Origin: a bacterium | Lineage (GTDB): Bacteria > Patescibacteriota > Gracilibacteria > UBA1369 > PNNO01 | DNA length: 64,000 nucleotides | Direction: 5' to 3' | Assembly: GCA_013824265.1 (NCBI GenBank) | Contig: PNNO01000002.1 | Span: 109,309-173,308, forward strand | Part shown: positions 18,138 to 27,097 of the stretch, one piece after another | Numbering within the stretch: the stretch's first letter is position 1 | Layout: each line of letters begins with the position of its first letter | Program-made: the position numbers and the translations under genes | The notes under the pieces: generated by a model | Seen by the model: the letters and a program-made list of their open reading frames with translations, nothing else | Database searches by the model: none | Told to the model about the DNA's origin: nothing

Positions 18138-21100
18138 ATGTCGATTAAAAAAATCTCCGTAAAAAAAGTTTTAGTGCTTGGTTCCGGTGCTCTTAAAATC
18201 GGGGAAGCCGGAGAGTTTGATTATTCGGGATCACAGGCTATAAAAGCGTTAAAAGAAGAAAAGGTAAAAACGGTTTTGGTTAACCCGAATATAGCGACTA
18301 ACCAAACAAGTAAAGGCCTGGCCGACAAAATTTATTTCTTGCCGGTGAATACGTATTTCGTGGAAAAAGTTATAAAAAAGGAAAGGCCGGACGGGATATT
18401 ACTGGCTTTTGGAGGCCAAACAGCACTTAATTGCGGAGTTGATTTGTTCGACAAAGGAATACTTAAAAAATATGGAGTTAAAGTTTTGGGAACTCCGGTT
18501 GAAACAATAAAAAATACAGAAGATCGTGAACTTTTTAACAAAGAGCTTACAAAAATCGGAGTTAAAATGCCTAGAAGCATAGCCTGCACAAATGTGAAAA
18601 AGGCCTTGGAAGCGGCTGATAAAATTGGATACCCGGTGATTATTAGGGCGGCTTTTACACTTGGCGGAAAAGGATCCGGCTTTGCGGACGACAAAACCCA
18701 GCTTAAAGGAATGCTTGAGAAAGCCTTTGCGTACAGCCCTCAGGTTCTTGTTGAAGAAAATTTAAAAGGATGGAAAGAGATTGAATATGAAGTTGTAAGG
18801 GATTGTGCGGATAACTGTATTACGGTTACAAATATGGAGAATTTTGATCCTCTGGGTATACATACCGGGGAAAGCATTGTTGTGGCGCCATCGCAGACTT
18901 TAACAAACAGCGAATATCATAAGCTGCGAGAGATTTCTATAAAGACAATCAGGCATCTTGGAATAATAGGGGAATGTAATATTCAGTTTGCACTCGATCC
19001 AAAATCGGAGGATTACCGAGTAATTGAAGTGAACGCAAGGCTCTCTAGGTCTTCCGCTCTGGCGTCAAAAGCAACAGGCTATCCTTTGGCTCACGTAGCG
19101 GCAAAATTGGCACTTGGGTATACGCTGCCGGAACTTAAAAACGCAGTTACAAAAACAACAACTGCCTGCTTTGAACCGGCACTTGATTATCTGGCTTTAA
19201 AAATGCCGCGATGGGATCTGGAAAAATTTCAACGTGTTTCTCATGAAATTACCAGCGAAATGAAGTCGGTAGGCGAAATTATGTCACTTGGAAGAAGCTT
19301 TGAGGAAGTGCTTCAAAAAGGTTTAAGAATGCTGCAAATTGGACTTCACGGACTTACCGCAAACAATAAAGTTGAACTTAGAAGCAATGATCTTGCCAAA
19401 GAAATATCCGTCCCTACGCCAAAAAGAATACTGGCAGTCGCCGAAGCTTTAAAGCAAAATTGGTCGGTTGAAAAAATAAACAAACTTTCCGGAATAGATA
19501 ATTGGTTTTTGGAAAAGTTGAAAAATATTATCGACATGGAAAAGGAAATTAAAAAGAAACCCATGTCTGCGGAACTTATGAGAAACGCTAAAAAAGACGG
19601 ATTTTCCGATAAGCAGATAGCAAATATAACGGATAAAAATGAAATCCAAATAAGAACCCAAAGAAAAAATTACGGTATATATCCGGTTGTTAAACAGATA
19701 GATACAATGGCCGCAGAATATCCGGCAAAAACAAACTATTTGTATCTAACCTATCACGGAGACAAAAACGATATAACCCCTAAAAAAGGCAAGAAGGTTA
19801 TCGTTTTAGGCTCAGGATCGTACAGCATAGGATCTTCGGTTGAGTTTGACTGGTGCTGTGTTAACGCTCTAAAAACTGTTGAAAAAGAGGGTTATGAAAC
19901 AATAATGATCAACTACAATCCGGAAACCGTTTCAACCGATTATGATATTTCAAACAAGCTTTATTTTGATGAACTTTCACTTGAAAGGGTTCTGGATATT
20001 TATGAAATTGAGCAGCCTACAGGTGTTATTCTTTCAACCGGAGGCCAGGTTCCAAACAATATAGCCACCAAATTAAAAGAAGCCGGAGTTAAAGTTCTTG
20101 GAACCGATCCGGACAATATAGACAGAGCTGAAAACAGACATAAGTTTTCCGCAATGCTTGATAAAAATGGTATAGACCAGCCAAAATGGAAGGAACTTGT
20201 TAAAATTCAGGACGCCGTTAAATTTGCAAAAGAAGTTGGATATCCTGTCTTGGTGCGTCCATCTTATGTGCTTTCCGGCGCGGCAATGAGAGTTGCCCAC
20301 AACGAAGAACTGCTTACAAGTTTTCTTAAATATGCGGCTGAAATTTCTCCGGACGCGCCGGTAGTTATAAGCAAATTCGAAAAAGGCGCAAAAGAAATTG
20401 AGATCGACGCTGTGGCATATAACGGAAAGCTTGTTATTTGGAGTATAGGTGAGCACATTGAGCACGCAGGCGTTCACAGCGGAGATGCAACAATTGTAAT
20501 TCCGGCACAAAAACTATACATACAAACTATCCGTGAAATTAAGAAAATAGCACAAAAAATAGCAAAAGAGCTTGATATTTCCGGCCCATTCAACATCCAA
20601 TTCCTGGCCAAAAAGAACGAGGTAAAGGTTATAGAATGTAATTTGCGCGCCAGCAGATCTTTCCCTTTTGCATCAAAGGTAACCGGTTATAACTTTATCG
20701 AAATAGCTACAAAAGCCATGCTTGATAAAAAGAATGATCCGGCATTAAAAAAAGATGACTACAAAACTTTGGATCTTGATTATGTAGGCGTTAAAGCTCC
20801 TCAGTTTTCATTTTCAAGGCTTCACGGAGCCGATCCCGTACTTGGAGTTGAAATGGCCTCTACCGGAGAAGTTGCCTGTTTTGGTGAAAATTTACAGGAA
20901 GCTTTCTTAAAGGCAATGATTTCCGTTGGCTTTGAATTGCCAAAGAAAAACATACTTCTTACCATAGGAAGAATAGAAGACAAAGTTGATTTCTTGTCAT
21001 CTGCAAGGCATTTAAAAGAACTTGGTTACACGCTTTTTGCAACCGAGGGGACTTCAGCCTTTCTTAAACAAAACAATATCGAAAACACCCTTGTCCAAAA

Positions 21101-21353
21101 GTTAAGCGCAAAGAAAAAGCCTAATATTCTTGATTATATTTCAAAGAAAAAAGTGGATCTTGTAATTGATATCCCAAAAAACTATACAAGGCAAGAAGTT
21201 ACAGATGGGTATATGATCCGCCGAAGCGCAATAGACATGAATGTTCCCCTTATTACAAACGTTCAGGTTGCAAAGCTTATTGTTGATGTAATGCAAAAAG
21301 ACACCATCAACAAACTTGAAATTAAAAGCTGGGATGAGTACATGAAGCGCTAA
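18138..21353 (+). CDS. carB: Carbamoyl-phosphate synthase large chain
   Basis: 1071 residues from the ATG at 18138. The frame opens earlier at 18051 but inside the VOC gene, and MSIKKISVKKVLVLGSG is the usual start. Two ATP-grasp halves are seen: the first with GAGKIGEAGEFDYSG-type sequence and GGQTALNCG, the second opening VIVLGSGSYSIGSSVEFDW, with ENRHKFSAMLD. A C-terminal allosteric MGS-like domain (about 935-1071, LLTIGRIEDKVDFL, ATEGTSAFL) is complete. It makes carbamoyl phosphate for pyrimidines and arginine. The small chain CarA is not in the window. Confidence 0.95.
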   Translation: MSIKKISVKKVLVLGSGALKIGEAGEFDYSGSQAIKALKEEKVKTVLVNPNIATNQTSKGLADKIYFLPVNTYFVEKVIKKERPDGILLAFGGQTALNCGVDLFDKGILKKYGVKVLGTPVETIKNTEDRELFNKELTKIGVKMPRSIACTNVKKALEAADKIGYPVIIRAAFTLGGKGSGFADDKTQLKGMLEKAFAYSPQVLVEENLKGWKEIEYEVVRDCADNCITVTNMENFDPLGIHTGESIVVAPSQTLTNSEYHKLREISIKTIRHLGIIGECNIQFALDPKSEDYRVIEVNARLSRSSALASKATGYPLAHVAAKLALGYTLPELKNAVTKTTTACFEPALDYLALKMPRWDLEKFQRVSHEITSEMKSVGEIMSLGRSFEEVLQKGLRMLQIGLHGLTANNKVELRSNDLAKEISVPTPKRILAVAEALKQNWSVEKINKLSGIDNWFLEKLKNIIDMEKEIKKKPMSAELMRNAKKDGFSDKQIANITDKNEIQIRTQRKNYGIYPVVKQIDTMAAEYPAKTNYLYLTYHGDKNDITPKKGKKVIVLGSGSYSIGSSVEFDWCCVNALKTVEKEGYETIMINYNPETVSTDYDISNKLYFDELSLERVLDIYEIEQPTGVILSTGGQVPNNIATKLKEAGVKVLGTDPDNIDRAENRHKFSAMLDKNGIDQPKWKELVKIQDAVKFAKEVGYPVLVRPSYVLSGAAMRVAHNEELLTSFLKYAAEISPDAPVVISKFEKGAKEIEIDAVAYNGKLVIWSIGEHIEHAGVHSGDATIVIPAQKLYIQTIREIKKIAQKIAKELDISGPFNIQFLAKKNEVKVIECNLRASRSFPFASKVTGYNFIEIATKAMLDKKNDPALKKDDYKTLDLDYVGVKAPQFSFSRLHGADPVLGVEMASTGEVACFGENLQEAFLKAMISVGFELPKKNILLTIGRIEDKVDFLSSARHLKELGYTLFATEGTSAFLKQNNIENTLVQKLSAKKKPNILDYISKKKVDLVIDIPKNYTRQEVTDGYMIRRSAIDMNVPLITNVQVAKLIVDVMQKDTINKLEIKSWDEYMKR

Positions 21354-21357
21354 CCGC

Positions 21358-22278
21358 TTAGTCCTGGCTTCTCAATTTATGAAGAATGCTTACCGCTGCA
21401 ATTGCTCCGTCTCCGCAGGAAGCTATAACTTGCTTTACAGAATTTTTTCGCACGTCTCCGCCGGCGTAAACGCGGTCGTGGGAACTTTTCATCTTTTGAT
21501 CAACCACTATCTCTCCGTGTTCAAGCTCAACCTTATCTTCAAGTAATTGTGAATTTGGATTATAACCTACGAATACAAACACTCCCTGAGCGGGGAATTC
21601 ATATTCTTTCTCTGTACCTTTATCGTACAAAATAACGCTTTTTACTTTGCCGTCTTCTCCGCCTTTTATTTCTTTTACCTCGTGATTCATGATAAAGCTT
21701 ATTTTCTCATTTTTTGCCGCAAGATCCTGAAGATACTGTTCGGCCGTAAACTCTTCCCGTCTATGAATAATGGTTACCTTGCTGGCATGCTCCGCAAGAG
21801 CAATACCTTCATCCAAAGCTGAGTTTCCGCCTCCAAGCACAACACATTCTTTTCCTCTAAAAAAAGCTCCGTCGCATGTAGCGCAGTAAGAAACACCCTT
21901 TCCCCTATATTCGTCCTCTCCGGGAATTCCAAGTTTTCTTGGATTTGATCCAAGACCAAAAAGAACGTACTTTGCTTTATACTCTGTTTTCTTGGTCTTC
22001 AAAGTCACGTAGTCATCATGAAGATCGATTTCCTCAACCCCTTCATACTTTATTTCAAGCCCGAATCTCTGAGCATGCTGCATCATTTTCTGAGCAAGTT
22101 CAAAACCGTTTATGTGATCTATCCCGGGATAATTTTCGATATTGTCGGTTAACATAAGCTGGCCTCCCGGCGCATTCTTTTCCAAAAGCAAAGGTTTGAT
22201 TCCTCCTCTGGCCGCATATAATCCGGCGGTCAATCCGCACGCTCCACCACCTACGATAATAAAGTCATGAATATCCAT
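21358..22278 (-). CDS. trxB: Thioredoxin reductase
   Basis: 306 residues from the ATG at 22276-22278 (MDIHDFIIVGGG). The frame stays open upstream into GC-rich intergenic DNA, which is not protein-like. FAD motif GGGACGLTAG at 10-19, redox pair Cys132/Cys135 in CATC, NADPH motif VVLGGGNSALDE with HRREEF, and the C-terminal YAGGDVR. It reduces thioredoxin with NADPH. The start sits 139 bases after the AraM-like gene on the same strand. Confidence 0.93.
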   Translation of the reverse strand: MDIHDFIIVGGGACGLTAGLYAARGGIKPLLLEKNAPGGQLMLTDNIENYPGIDHINGFELAQKMMQHAQRFGLEIKYEGVEEIDLHDDYVTLKTKKTEYKAKYVLFGLGSNPRKLGIPGEDEYRGKGVSYCATCDGAFFRGKECVVLGGGNSALDEGIALAEHASKVTIIHRREEFTAEQYLQDLAAKNEKISFIMNHEVKEIKGGEDGKVKSVILYDKGTEKEYEFPAQGVFVFVGYNPNSQLLEDKVELEHGEIVVDQKMKSSHDRVYAGGDVRKNSVKQVIASCGDGAIAAVSILHKLRSQD

Positions 22279-22417
22279 ATTGATTGTTAATTTTAGCTGC
22301 CAGGAAATTGTACCAAATAAGTTGGGATTGTTGAAGCAATTACTCCCGCCTATACACCCGGATATCCGTCGGGTACCCACCCGGCAATCGCCTGTATACC
22401 TGCCGACTATACATCGC
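22279..22417. other. GC-rich gap with short repeated motifs between trxB and the AraM-like gene
   Basis: 139 bases. From about 22345 it is much more GC-rich than its neighbours and contains near-repeats of CCTATACACCCGG, CCTGTATACCTGCCG and GACTATACATCGCC, plus the self-complementary GGGTACCC. No gene or terminator is convincing. It may be a degenerate palindromic repeat. Confidence 0.4.
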
Positions 22418-23812
22418 CTACTCAACCGACACACGTTCGACTATACTTTTGTATAACCCGGAATTTAGCTTGTTTAAGAAGAAAAACAGGTCCGCCAATG
22501 TAAAGCGCCTTCTAATAAAATGAGCACTCAAGAACGCGAACTCCATTTCTTTTGGAAACGCACGCGTGGAAATATTTATTCCAATTTCTTTTAAAGCACT
22601 TTTAATTTCGTCTCCGGATTTGATAAGCCCACGAATTATTTTCTTCTCCGAGTCCCAGAATTTAAAAAATTCAATGATATCTTTTTTGGACTCAATCCAT
22701 TTATCATATTTAATTTTATAATCCGCAATCATTTCCAAAACGGAATCGTTTGAAAATCCTTTGGCAAAAAATTCGCGTTTAATTTTTTCTTCAACCTCGT
22801 TCCATTCCGGAAAAGTTAATTTTTTCAAAATATCATTTTCATCAAGCATTGCCTCGTAAGCATAGGCAACAAACAAAGTTGCTATTCCAACCTGTATTCC
22901 ATGGAGCATTGGTTGCTCTTTATTTATGCCGCAAACCATATCCAAAACGTGCGAAATTACATGCTCGAAACCGGAAATAGGCGTAGACATACCAACAATC
23001 GACATTGATATGCCGGCATTAAGAAGAGCTTTTGTTAAAACCGCATGCGCATAATCATCTCCTTCTTTAATTTTTCCCGCATTTTTAACAAGATAATCAA
23101 GCATTTCATCCAGAAGTGTTTTGGGAACCTCGGTATATTTATCAAGATTTTTGCACTTGTAGCCAATATACCAATCCGCGTAGGAAACATATCGCGCAAG
23201 CAAATCACCAAATCCGGCCTGGGTAAGCTCAAAAGGAGCATCTTTTAAAATCTCCGTATCGCTTATAACATAATCCGGATACGTTGAAGGGTATGTTCTT
23301 TTTACTCCGTCTTTAAGAAGCACCGCAATATTTGAAGTAAAGGCCGTAACCGTGTTCGCGGTCTGAACAACCACAAAGGGAACTTTTATTCCACTTTCTT
23401 CAAAGAATGTATGAATCGCATGTTTTGATATATCGGTGACCGTCCCTGACCCGACCGAGACAACACAAAGTCCTTCTTTAAGCTCTTTTTTCACCTTATC
23501 AACATTTTCCCAATCGGCATGGACCATGCCATCCGAATAATCGGAACTTTTAAAAACAAACTTTTTAAAATTGATTTCGCGTTTAAAAAACCCTTCCTCA
23601 ATTTCTTTTTTTATTTCTACTCCTCCTGCGAACATTCGAGTATCGTCCATCACAAGCATGACTTCCAGTTCAGGATCAATAATATTAAAAAGCTCTTTTC
23701 TGGCTCCATTTCCAACAAGTATTTTTTTTATTTCAACAAGACTTAGCGTAGGATCAAGTTCCTTTAGCCGAGCATTAAAAGAAGTTAGATTTGCCGGATC
23801 GAATAAGTTCAT
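22418..23812 (-). CDS. AraM/EgsA-type sn-glycerol-1-phosphate dehydrogenase family protein
   Basis: 464 residues. Iron-alcohol-dehydrogenase fold with VSVGSGTVTDISKH (NAD binding), VQTANTVTAFTSNIAVLLKDGVKRTYPS, GFGDLLARYVSYADW (Asp metal ligand), and metal histidines in SGFEHVISHVLD and MLHGIQVGIA. These are the AraM/G1PDH signatures. In Bacillus, AraM reduces dihydroxyacetone phosphate to glycerol-1-phosphate, the archaeal-type lipid backbone. The exact substrate here is inferred. A small unknown gene lies three bases upstream. Confidence 0.82.
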   Translation of the reverse strand: MNLFDPANLTSFNARLKELDPTLSLVEIKKILVGNGARKELFNIIDPELEVMLVMDDTRMFAGGVEIKKEIEEGFFKREINFKKFVFKSSDYSDGMVHADWENVDKVKKELKEGLCVVSVGSGTVTDISKHAIHTFFEESGIKVPFVVVQTANTVTAFTSNIAVLLKDGVKRTYPSTYPDYVISDTEILKDAPFELTQAGFGDLLARYVSYADWYIGYKCKNLDKYTEVPKTLLDEMLDYLVKNAGKIKEGDDYAHAVLTKALLNAGISMSIVGMSTPISGFEHVISHVLDMVCGINKEQPMLHGIQVGIATLFVAYAYEAMLDENDILKKLTFPEWNEVEEKIKREFFAKGFSNDSVLEMIADYKIKYDKWIESKKDIIEFFKFWDSEKKIIRGLIKSGDEIKSALKEIGINISTRAFPKEMEFAFLSAHFIRRRFTLADLFFFLNKLNSGLYKSIVERVSVE

Positions 23813-23815
23813 AAT

Positions 23816-24160
23816 TTATTTTTGCCCGTCATGCTTGTGAAAAGGGTCATGTGGGTTATCCACGCCCCACTCACCAAGTAGCATTCTTTCGTAAAGAGTT
23901 TTCATAGTCATTACAGTAATATTTACTGCTATTCCGTAAAATTCCTGAACCGTTTTTTCAAAATCCCGAATAACTTTAAACTTTGACTCCCAGTCTTCAC
24001 GGCTTCCAACTTCATCCATAACTGTTTGAATAATAACGTTAAAAGCATTCACCATCGCTTCACATTTTTCTTCACTCGGCACACCTTTATAGTTCACAAC
24101 CAATTCTTTATGCTTTTCCAGCGCGGCTTGTATTTTAGATTCAAATTCGCTTTTATTCAT
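23816..24160 (-). CDS. Hypothetical small helical protein
   Basis: 114 residues, predicted almost all helical: KSEFESKIQAALEKHKELV, then a long helix around AFNVIIQTVMDEVG and another, FEKTVQEFYGIAVNITVMTMK. It ends with a His-rich tail (NPHDPFHKHDGQK). No family recognised. It lies three bases upstream of the AraM-like gene, which suggests co-expression and perhaps a helper role. Confidence 0.65.
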   Translation of the reverse strand: MNKSEFESKIQAALEKHKELVVNYKGVPSEEKCEAMVNAFNVIIQTVMDEVGSREDWESKFKVIRDFEKTVQEFYGIAVNITVMTMKTLYERMLLGEWGVDNPHDPFHKHDGQK

Positions 24161-24184
24161 TTTTAAAATAGTGATGGATAGGCG

Positions 24185-25039
24185 TCACTTTGTACCCCGT
24201 TTTGATCTTTTTGTCAACCTATCAACCGAAGAAGGAGACTTTGCCGGAATCGACTTACCAATAAATTTTTTAAAATATATAAGTGCATCCTTTATGTGTA
24301 TACGCATCGTTTTTTTCTTGAAGATATCAACAAACCCGCCGCCTGACAGCCTTGATTCGTTATGCTTTGCCTGCGCCTGGCCAACATAATGAACTTCAAA
24401 ACCTTTTTCCCAAGCCATTCTGCAAAGTTCAAGATCCGACATAAAAAGGAAATAGTCTTCACTATTGGGCCCCACGGCTTCCCAGCACTTTCTTGTAACA
24501 ATCTGAAACGCTCCGGTTACCCAATCCACAGGCTCATTCTTTGATGGGTCTTTATCCCACATAAGATACTTACGCAGTCTGCCGATAAAAATTTTATGCA
24601 AAAATTTAATTCGTTTTATTATAAGGTCGGCTCCACGCGGAAAAACCCTAAAATTATCCTGTGTTTGACCGTTTGGATATATGAGTCTTGGGGCCACAAT
24701 TCCGACTTTCGGATTTTTTTTGAGATACTCAAGAAGAGTGCTTATCGTGTGCTTGTTAACTTCTATGTCCGGATTAACCATAGCTATATATTCGGCGTCA
24801 GTCTTTGTAATTCCTAAGTTGTTACCTTGCGGAAAACCTTTGTTTGGCACATCCATAAATTCAACATCAAACCCTTTGTAAGAGTCTTTTGAAATTTTTT
24901 CATTAGCGTTATTTCCTCCGTTATTAACAACAATAAAATGAGTTTTTTGAGGAAGTTCGGCGTTTTTTAAAGCCAGAAAATTTTCTGTAACTTCCTTTGG
25001 GGTGTTGTGCTGTAATATTACGATTCCAAGTGTGTGCAA
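24185..25039 (-). CDS. Family 2 glycosyltransferase
   Basis: 284 residues from a TTG start; a stop four codons upstream excludes a longer form and the next Met is too far in. GT-A fold marks: LGIVILQHNTPKEV at the N terminus, AMVNPDIEV (DxD-like), GIVAPRLIYPNGQTQDNFR, WVTGAFQIVTR and FLFMSDLELCRMAWEKGF (catalytic base region ED/DLEL). A rhamnosyltransferase-like enzyme for cell-surface glycan is likely. It follows a second glycosyltransferase by four bases. Confidence 0.88.
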   Translation of the reverse strand: MHTLGIVILQHNTPKEVTENFLALKNAELPQKTHFIVVNNGGNNANEKISKDSYKGFDVEFMDVPNKGFPQGNNLGITKTDAEYIAMVNPDIEVNKHTISTLLEYLKKNPKVGIVAPRLIYPNGQTQDNFRVFPRGADLIIKRIKFLHKIFIGRLRKYLMWDKDPSKNEPVDWVTGAFQIVTRKCWEAVGPNSEDYFLFMSDLELCRMAWEKGFEVHYVGQAQAKHNESRLSGGGFVDIFKKKTMRIHIKDALIYFKKFIGKSIPAKSPSSVDRLTKRSKRGTK

Positions 25040-25043
25040 CTTA

Positions 25044-25988
25044 TTATTTTAAGAAGTGTTTTTCCATTTCTTTTGGCGAAATTGTCCGTATGCTTTTTTT
25101 AACCTTAGCCCTGAATGCTTCAGGAATAACCGAGAGTACTCTTGGCTTGGTGAATAAATAGTACAGAAATTTAAGACCTTCGTACATTAAAATCGACAAT
25201 TTTGTCTGAACTTTGTACTTTCCGCTCAAATTGCTGCGAAGCATTATAAAATGGTTTTTGTAGCTGTTTTTTGCTTCAAAAATAGATTTCTTTTTTCCTT
25301 TGCCAAGAGTCCTTGCATGATAACCCAAGATATCCGGTAAAAATTTGATTTTTAAATTTTGCCATCTTGCGCGATAAGCAAGGTCCACATCATCTTTGTA
25401 CATAAAAATTGTTTCATCAAAAAGCTTGTTGTTGTTTCCATGAAGCTTTTTAATTAAATCCCTCCTTGCAAAAAATGCCGCTCCGGAAATTCCAAAAACT
25501 TTATTTATCGTCTCGTTATATTGACCTTTATCAACCTTTCCCTGGCCACGATCCCAAAAATGATGCCCCCTGCTACCAATAATTCCCAATGTATCAATTA
25601 CGTCGGTTTTTTTATTATTCGAGAAATCCCAATGATAAAGTTTGCCGCTCGTCATAAACAAATTTTTGTCTTCCTCAAGCGCTTTTGAACAAGCCGTATA
25701 CCCGTCTTTTTCAATTAAAATATCGGTATTTAAACAAAAGTAATATTTTGATTCCGGCGATTTTTCCAAAATATAATTATGACCTTTTGAAAAACCGGTA
25801 TTGCCTTCCGGATGAGTTAGATATGTAACTTTAGGAAAATTTTTCTTTATATAACTTTCGATTTCTTTATTTTGCGCGTTGTCCAAAACAACAATCGATG
25901 CATTCGGCAAATCCATCAGAACCGGAAGAGACTTCTCCAGATAATGCTTGTCGTTATACGAAATTAGGCCAATGACAGTTTCAATCAT
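25044..25988 (-). CDS. Family 2 glycosyltransferase
   Basis: 314 residues. GT-A fold: VIGLISYNDKHYLEKSLP, NTGFSKGHNYILE, FCLNTDILIEKDG (DxD-like NTD), GISGAAFFARRDLI and MYKDDVDLAYRARWQNLKIKFLPD. Similar in plan to its downstream neighbour, so the pair probably adds successive sugars to a surface polysaccharide. No membrane helix is evident, although the C terminus is basic and may be peripheral. Confidence 0.88.
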   Translation of the reverse strand: MIETVIGLISYNDKHYLEKSLPVLMDLPNASIVVLDNAQNKEIESYIKKNFPKVTYLTHPEGNTGFSKGHNYILEKSPESKYYFCLNTDILIEKDGYTACSKALEEDKNLFMTSGKLYHWDFSNNKKTDVIDTLGIIGSRGHHFWDRGQGKVDKGQYNETINKVFGISGAAFFARRDLIKKLHGNNNKLFDETIFMYKDDVDLAYRARWQNLKIKFLPDILGYHARTLGKGKKKSIFEAKNSYKNHFIMLRSNLSGKYKVQTKLSILMYEGLKFLYYLFTKPRVLSVIPEAFRAKVKKSIRTISPKEMEKHFLK

Positions 25989-26005
25989 GGCCGCATTATA
26001 CCCAT

Positions 26006-27073
26006 TTAAATATAATCTGTTAACTTCCCGTGGTTACCGGTTGCCAAATATTCCTTAATTAAGCCGGCAACGGCTTTTGATCCAAGCGTAGAATAATGTA
26101 ATTTATCCGGAGCAAGCATTTTTTTACCATTATTTTCCGCATCAATAATTTCCTTTCTTATATCTATTAACTTTATATTTGCATTTTCGTATGCAATTCT
26201 TCCAAGCCTGTTATTTAATTCTGCAATTTTCTCTTTAACTTTGGGACTGTTTTTCCACCCTTTATAGTCGTCTCCATGCAGTGTAAGTAAAACTATTTTT
26301 GCATTTGGATTTTTTCGCATCGCTATTTCTATAATCTTCATAAATTCAGCTTCTATAGTATCAACACTTTTGTAATAAATGTCATTTGCTGCGGCTCCAA
26401 TTAAGTATGCATCCGCATATTCACAGTTTTTTTCCAGATTTTTGCGCATGGTAACTATGGACCATCCGCTTTTAAAATATTTATTGTGATATTGTTCATA
26501 TTTGTCAGTCCCCTCATAAAGAAACTTCCCATAACCAGCGGCACATAAAGAATCTCCTGTTACAACCAATCTTTCAGGAGTGATAGAAGTGACTTCGCTT
26601 GCTTTTTCCGCCACTCCATTTGCAGGTGAAGGTTCCGATGACTTTGGAGGGGCAGGCAAACCCTGGCTTTGAACAAGATCTTTGAGAGCAGCTTTTGCTC
26701 CCTCTTTTGCTTTCTCTTTTGCTTCACGCCTTGTAGTAGGACTTAAAACCGGAAATTTTGAAACAAGCGCGTTAAATGTTATTGGCCCCAACTTTCCGTC
26801 ACATCCATCATATCTATCTTCGTTTGGAAAATTTAAAGATTTCTGAAGCTGGTATACATAAGGCGCAAGAGCTTCTCCGGGCTTTGGCGGCTCTATCTTT
26901 GAAAGTTTGCAGGCTTTTTCAATAAACTCTACTGCGCTTTGTCCTCCGGATATGCTATTAAAAAGCCTTTCGGTAACTGCATCTCTTGGGGAAGAAGTTT
27001 CTTTAACCGTTTTCTCAAGCTCACTTGAGGTTCTTAATTCCGTTTGTTTTTCGGGACCTTTTTCTTCGGCCAT
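26006..27073 (-). CDS. SGNH-type hydrolase with PG-binding-like domain
   Basis: 355 residues. A charged N terminus is followed by a peptidoglycan-binding-1-like segment (about 65-115, YVYQLQKSLNFP, GKLGPITFNALV), a proline-rich linker, and an SGNH hydrolase domain from about 165: block I VVTGDSLCA (Ser nucleophile), block III GAAANDIYY (Asn), and block V APDKLHYSTLG (Asp-His). No signal peptide is visible, which is odd for a wall-binding enzyme. An acyl-esterase role on envelope glycans is inferred. Confidence 0.75.
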   Translation of the reverse strand: MAEEKGPEKQTELRTSSELEKTVKETSSPRDAVTERLFNSISGGQSAVEFIEKACKLSKIEPPKPGEALAPYVYQLQKSLNFPNEDRYDGCDGKLGPITFNALVSKFPVLSPTTRREAKEKAKEGAKAALKDLVQSQGLPAPPKSSEPSPANGVAEKASEVTSITPERLVVTGDSLCAAGYGKFLYEGTDKYEQYHNKYFKSGWSIVTMRKNLEKNCEYADAYLIGAAANDIYYKSVDTIEAEFMKIIEIAMRKNPNAKIVLLTLHGDDYKGWKNSPKVKEKIAELNNRLGRIAYENANIKLIDIRKEIIDAENNGKKMLAPDKLHYSTLGSKAVAGLIKEYLATGNHGKLTDYI

Positions 27074-27097
27074 ATTAGATTCTTAAATCCTCTAATT

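Noticed and set aside
22279..22434. Longer N terminus for thioredoxin reductase
   Set aside because: It would place 52 non-conserved residues, encoded by GC-rich repeated DNA, before the FAD motif and overlap the upstream gene.
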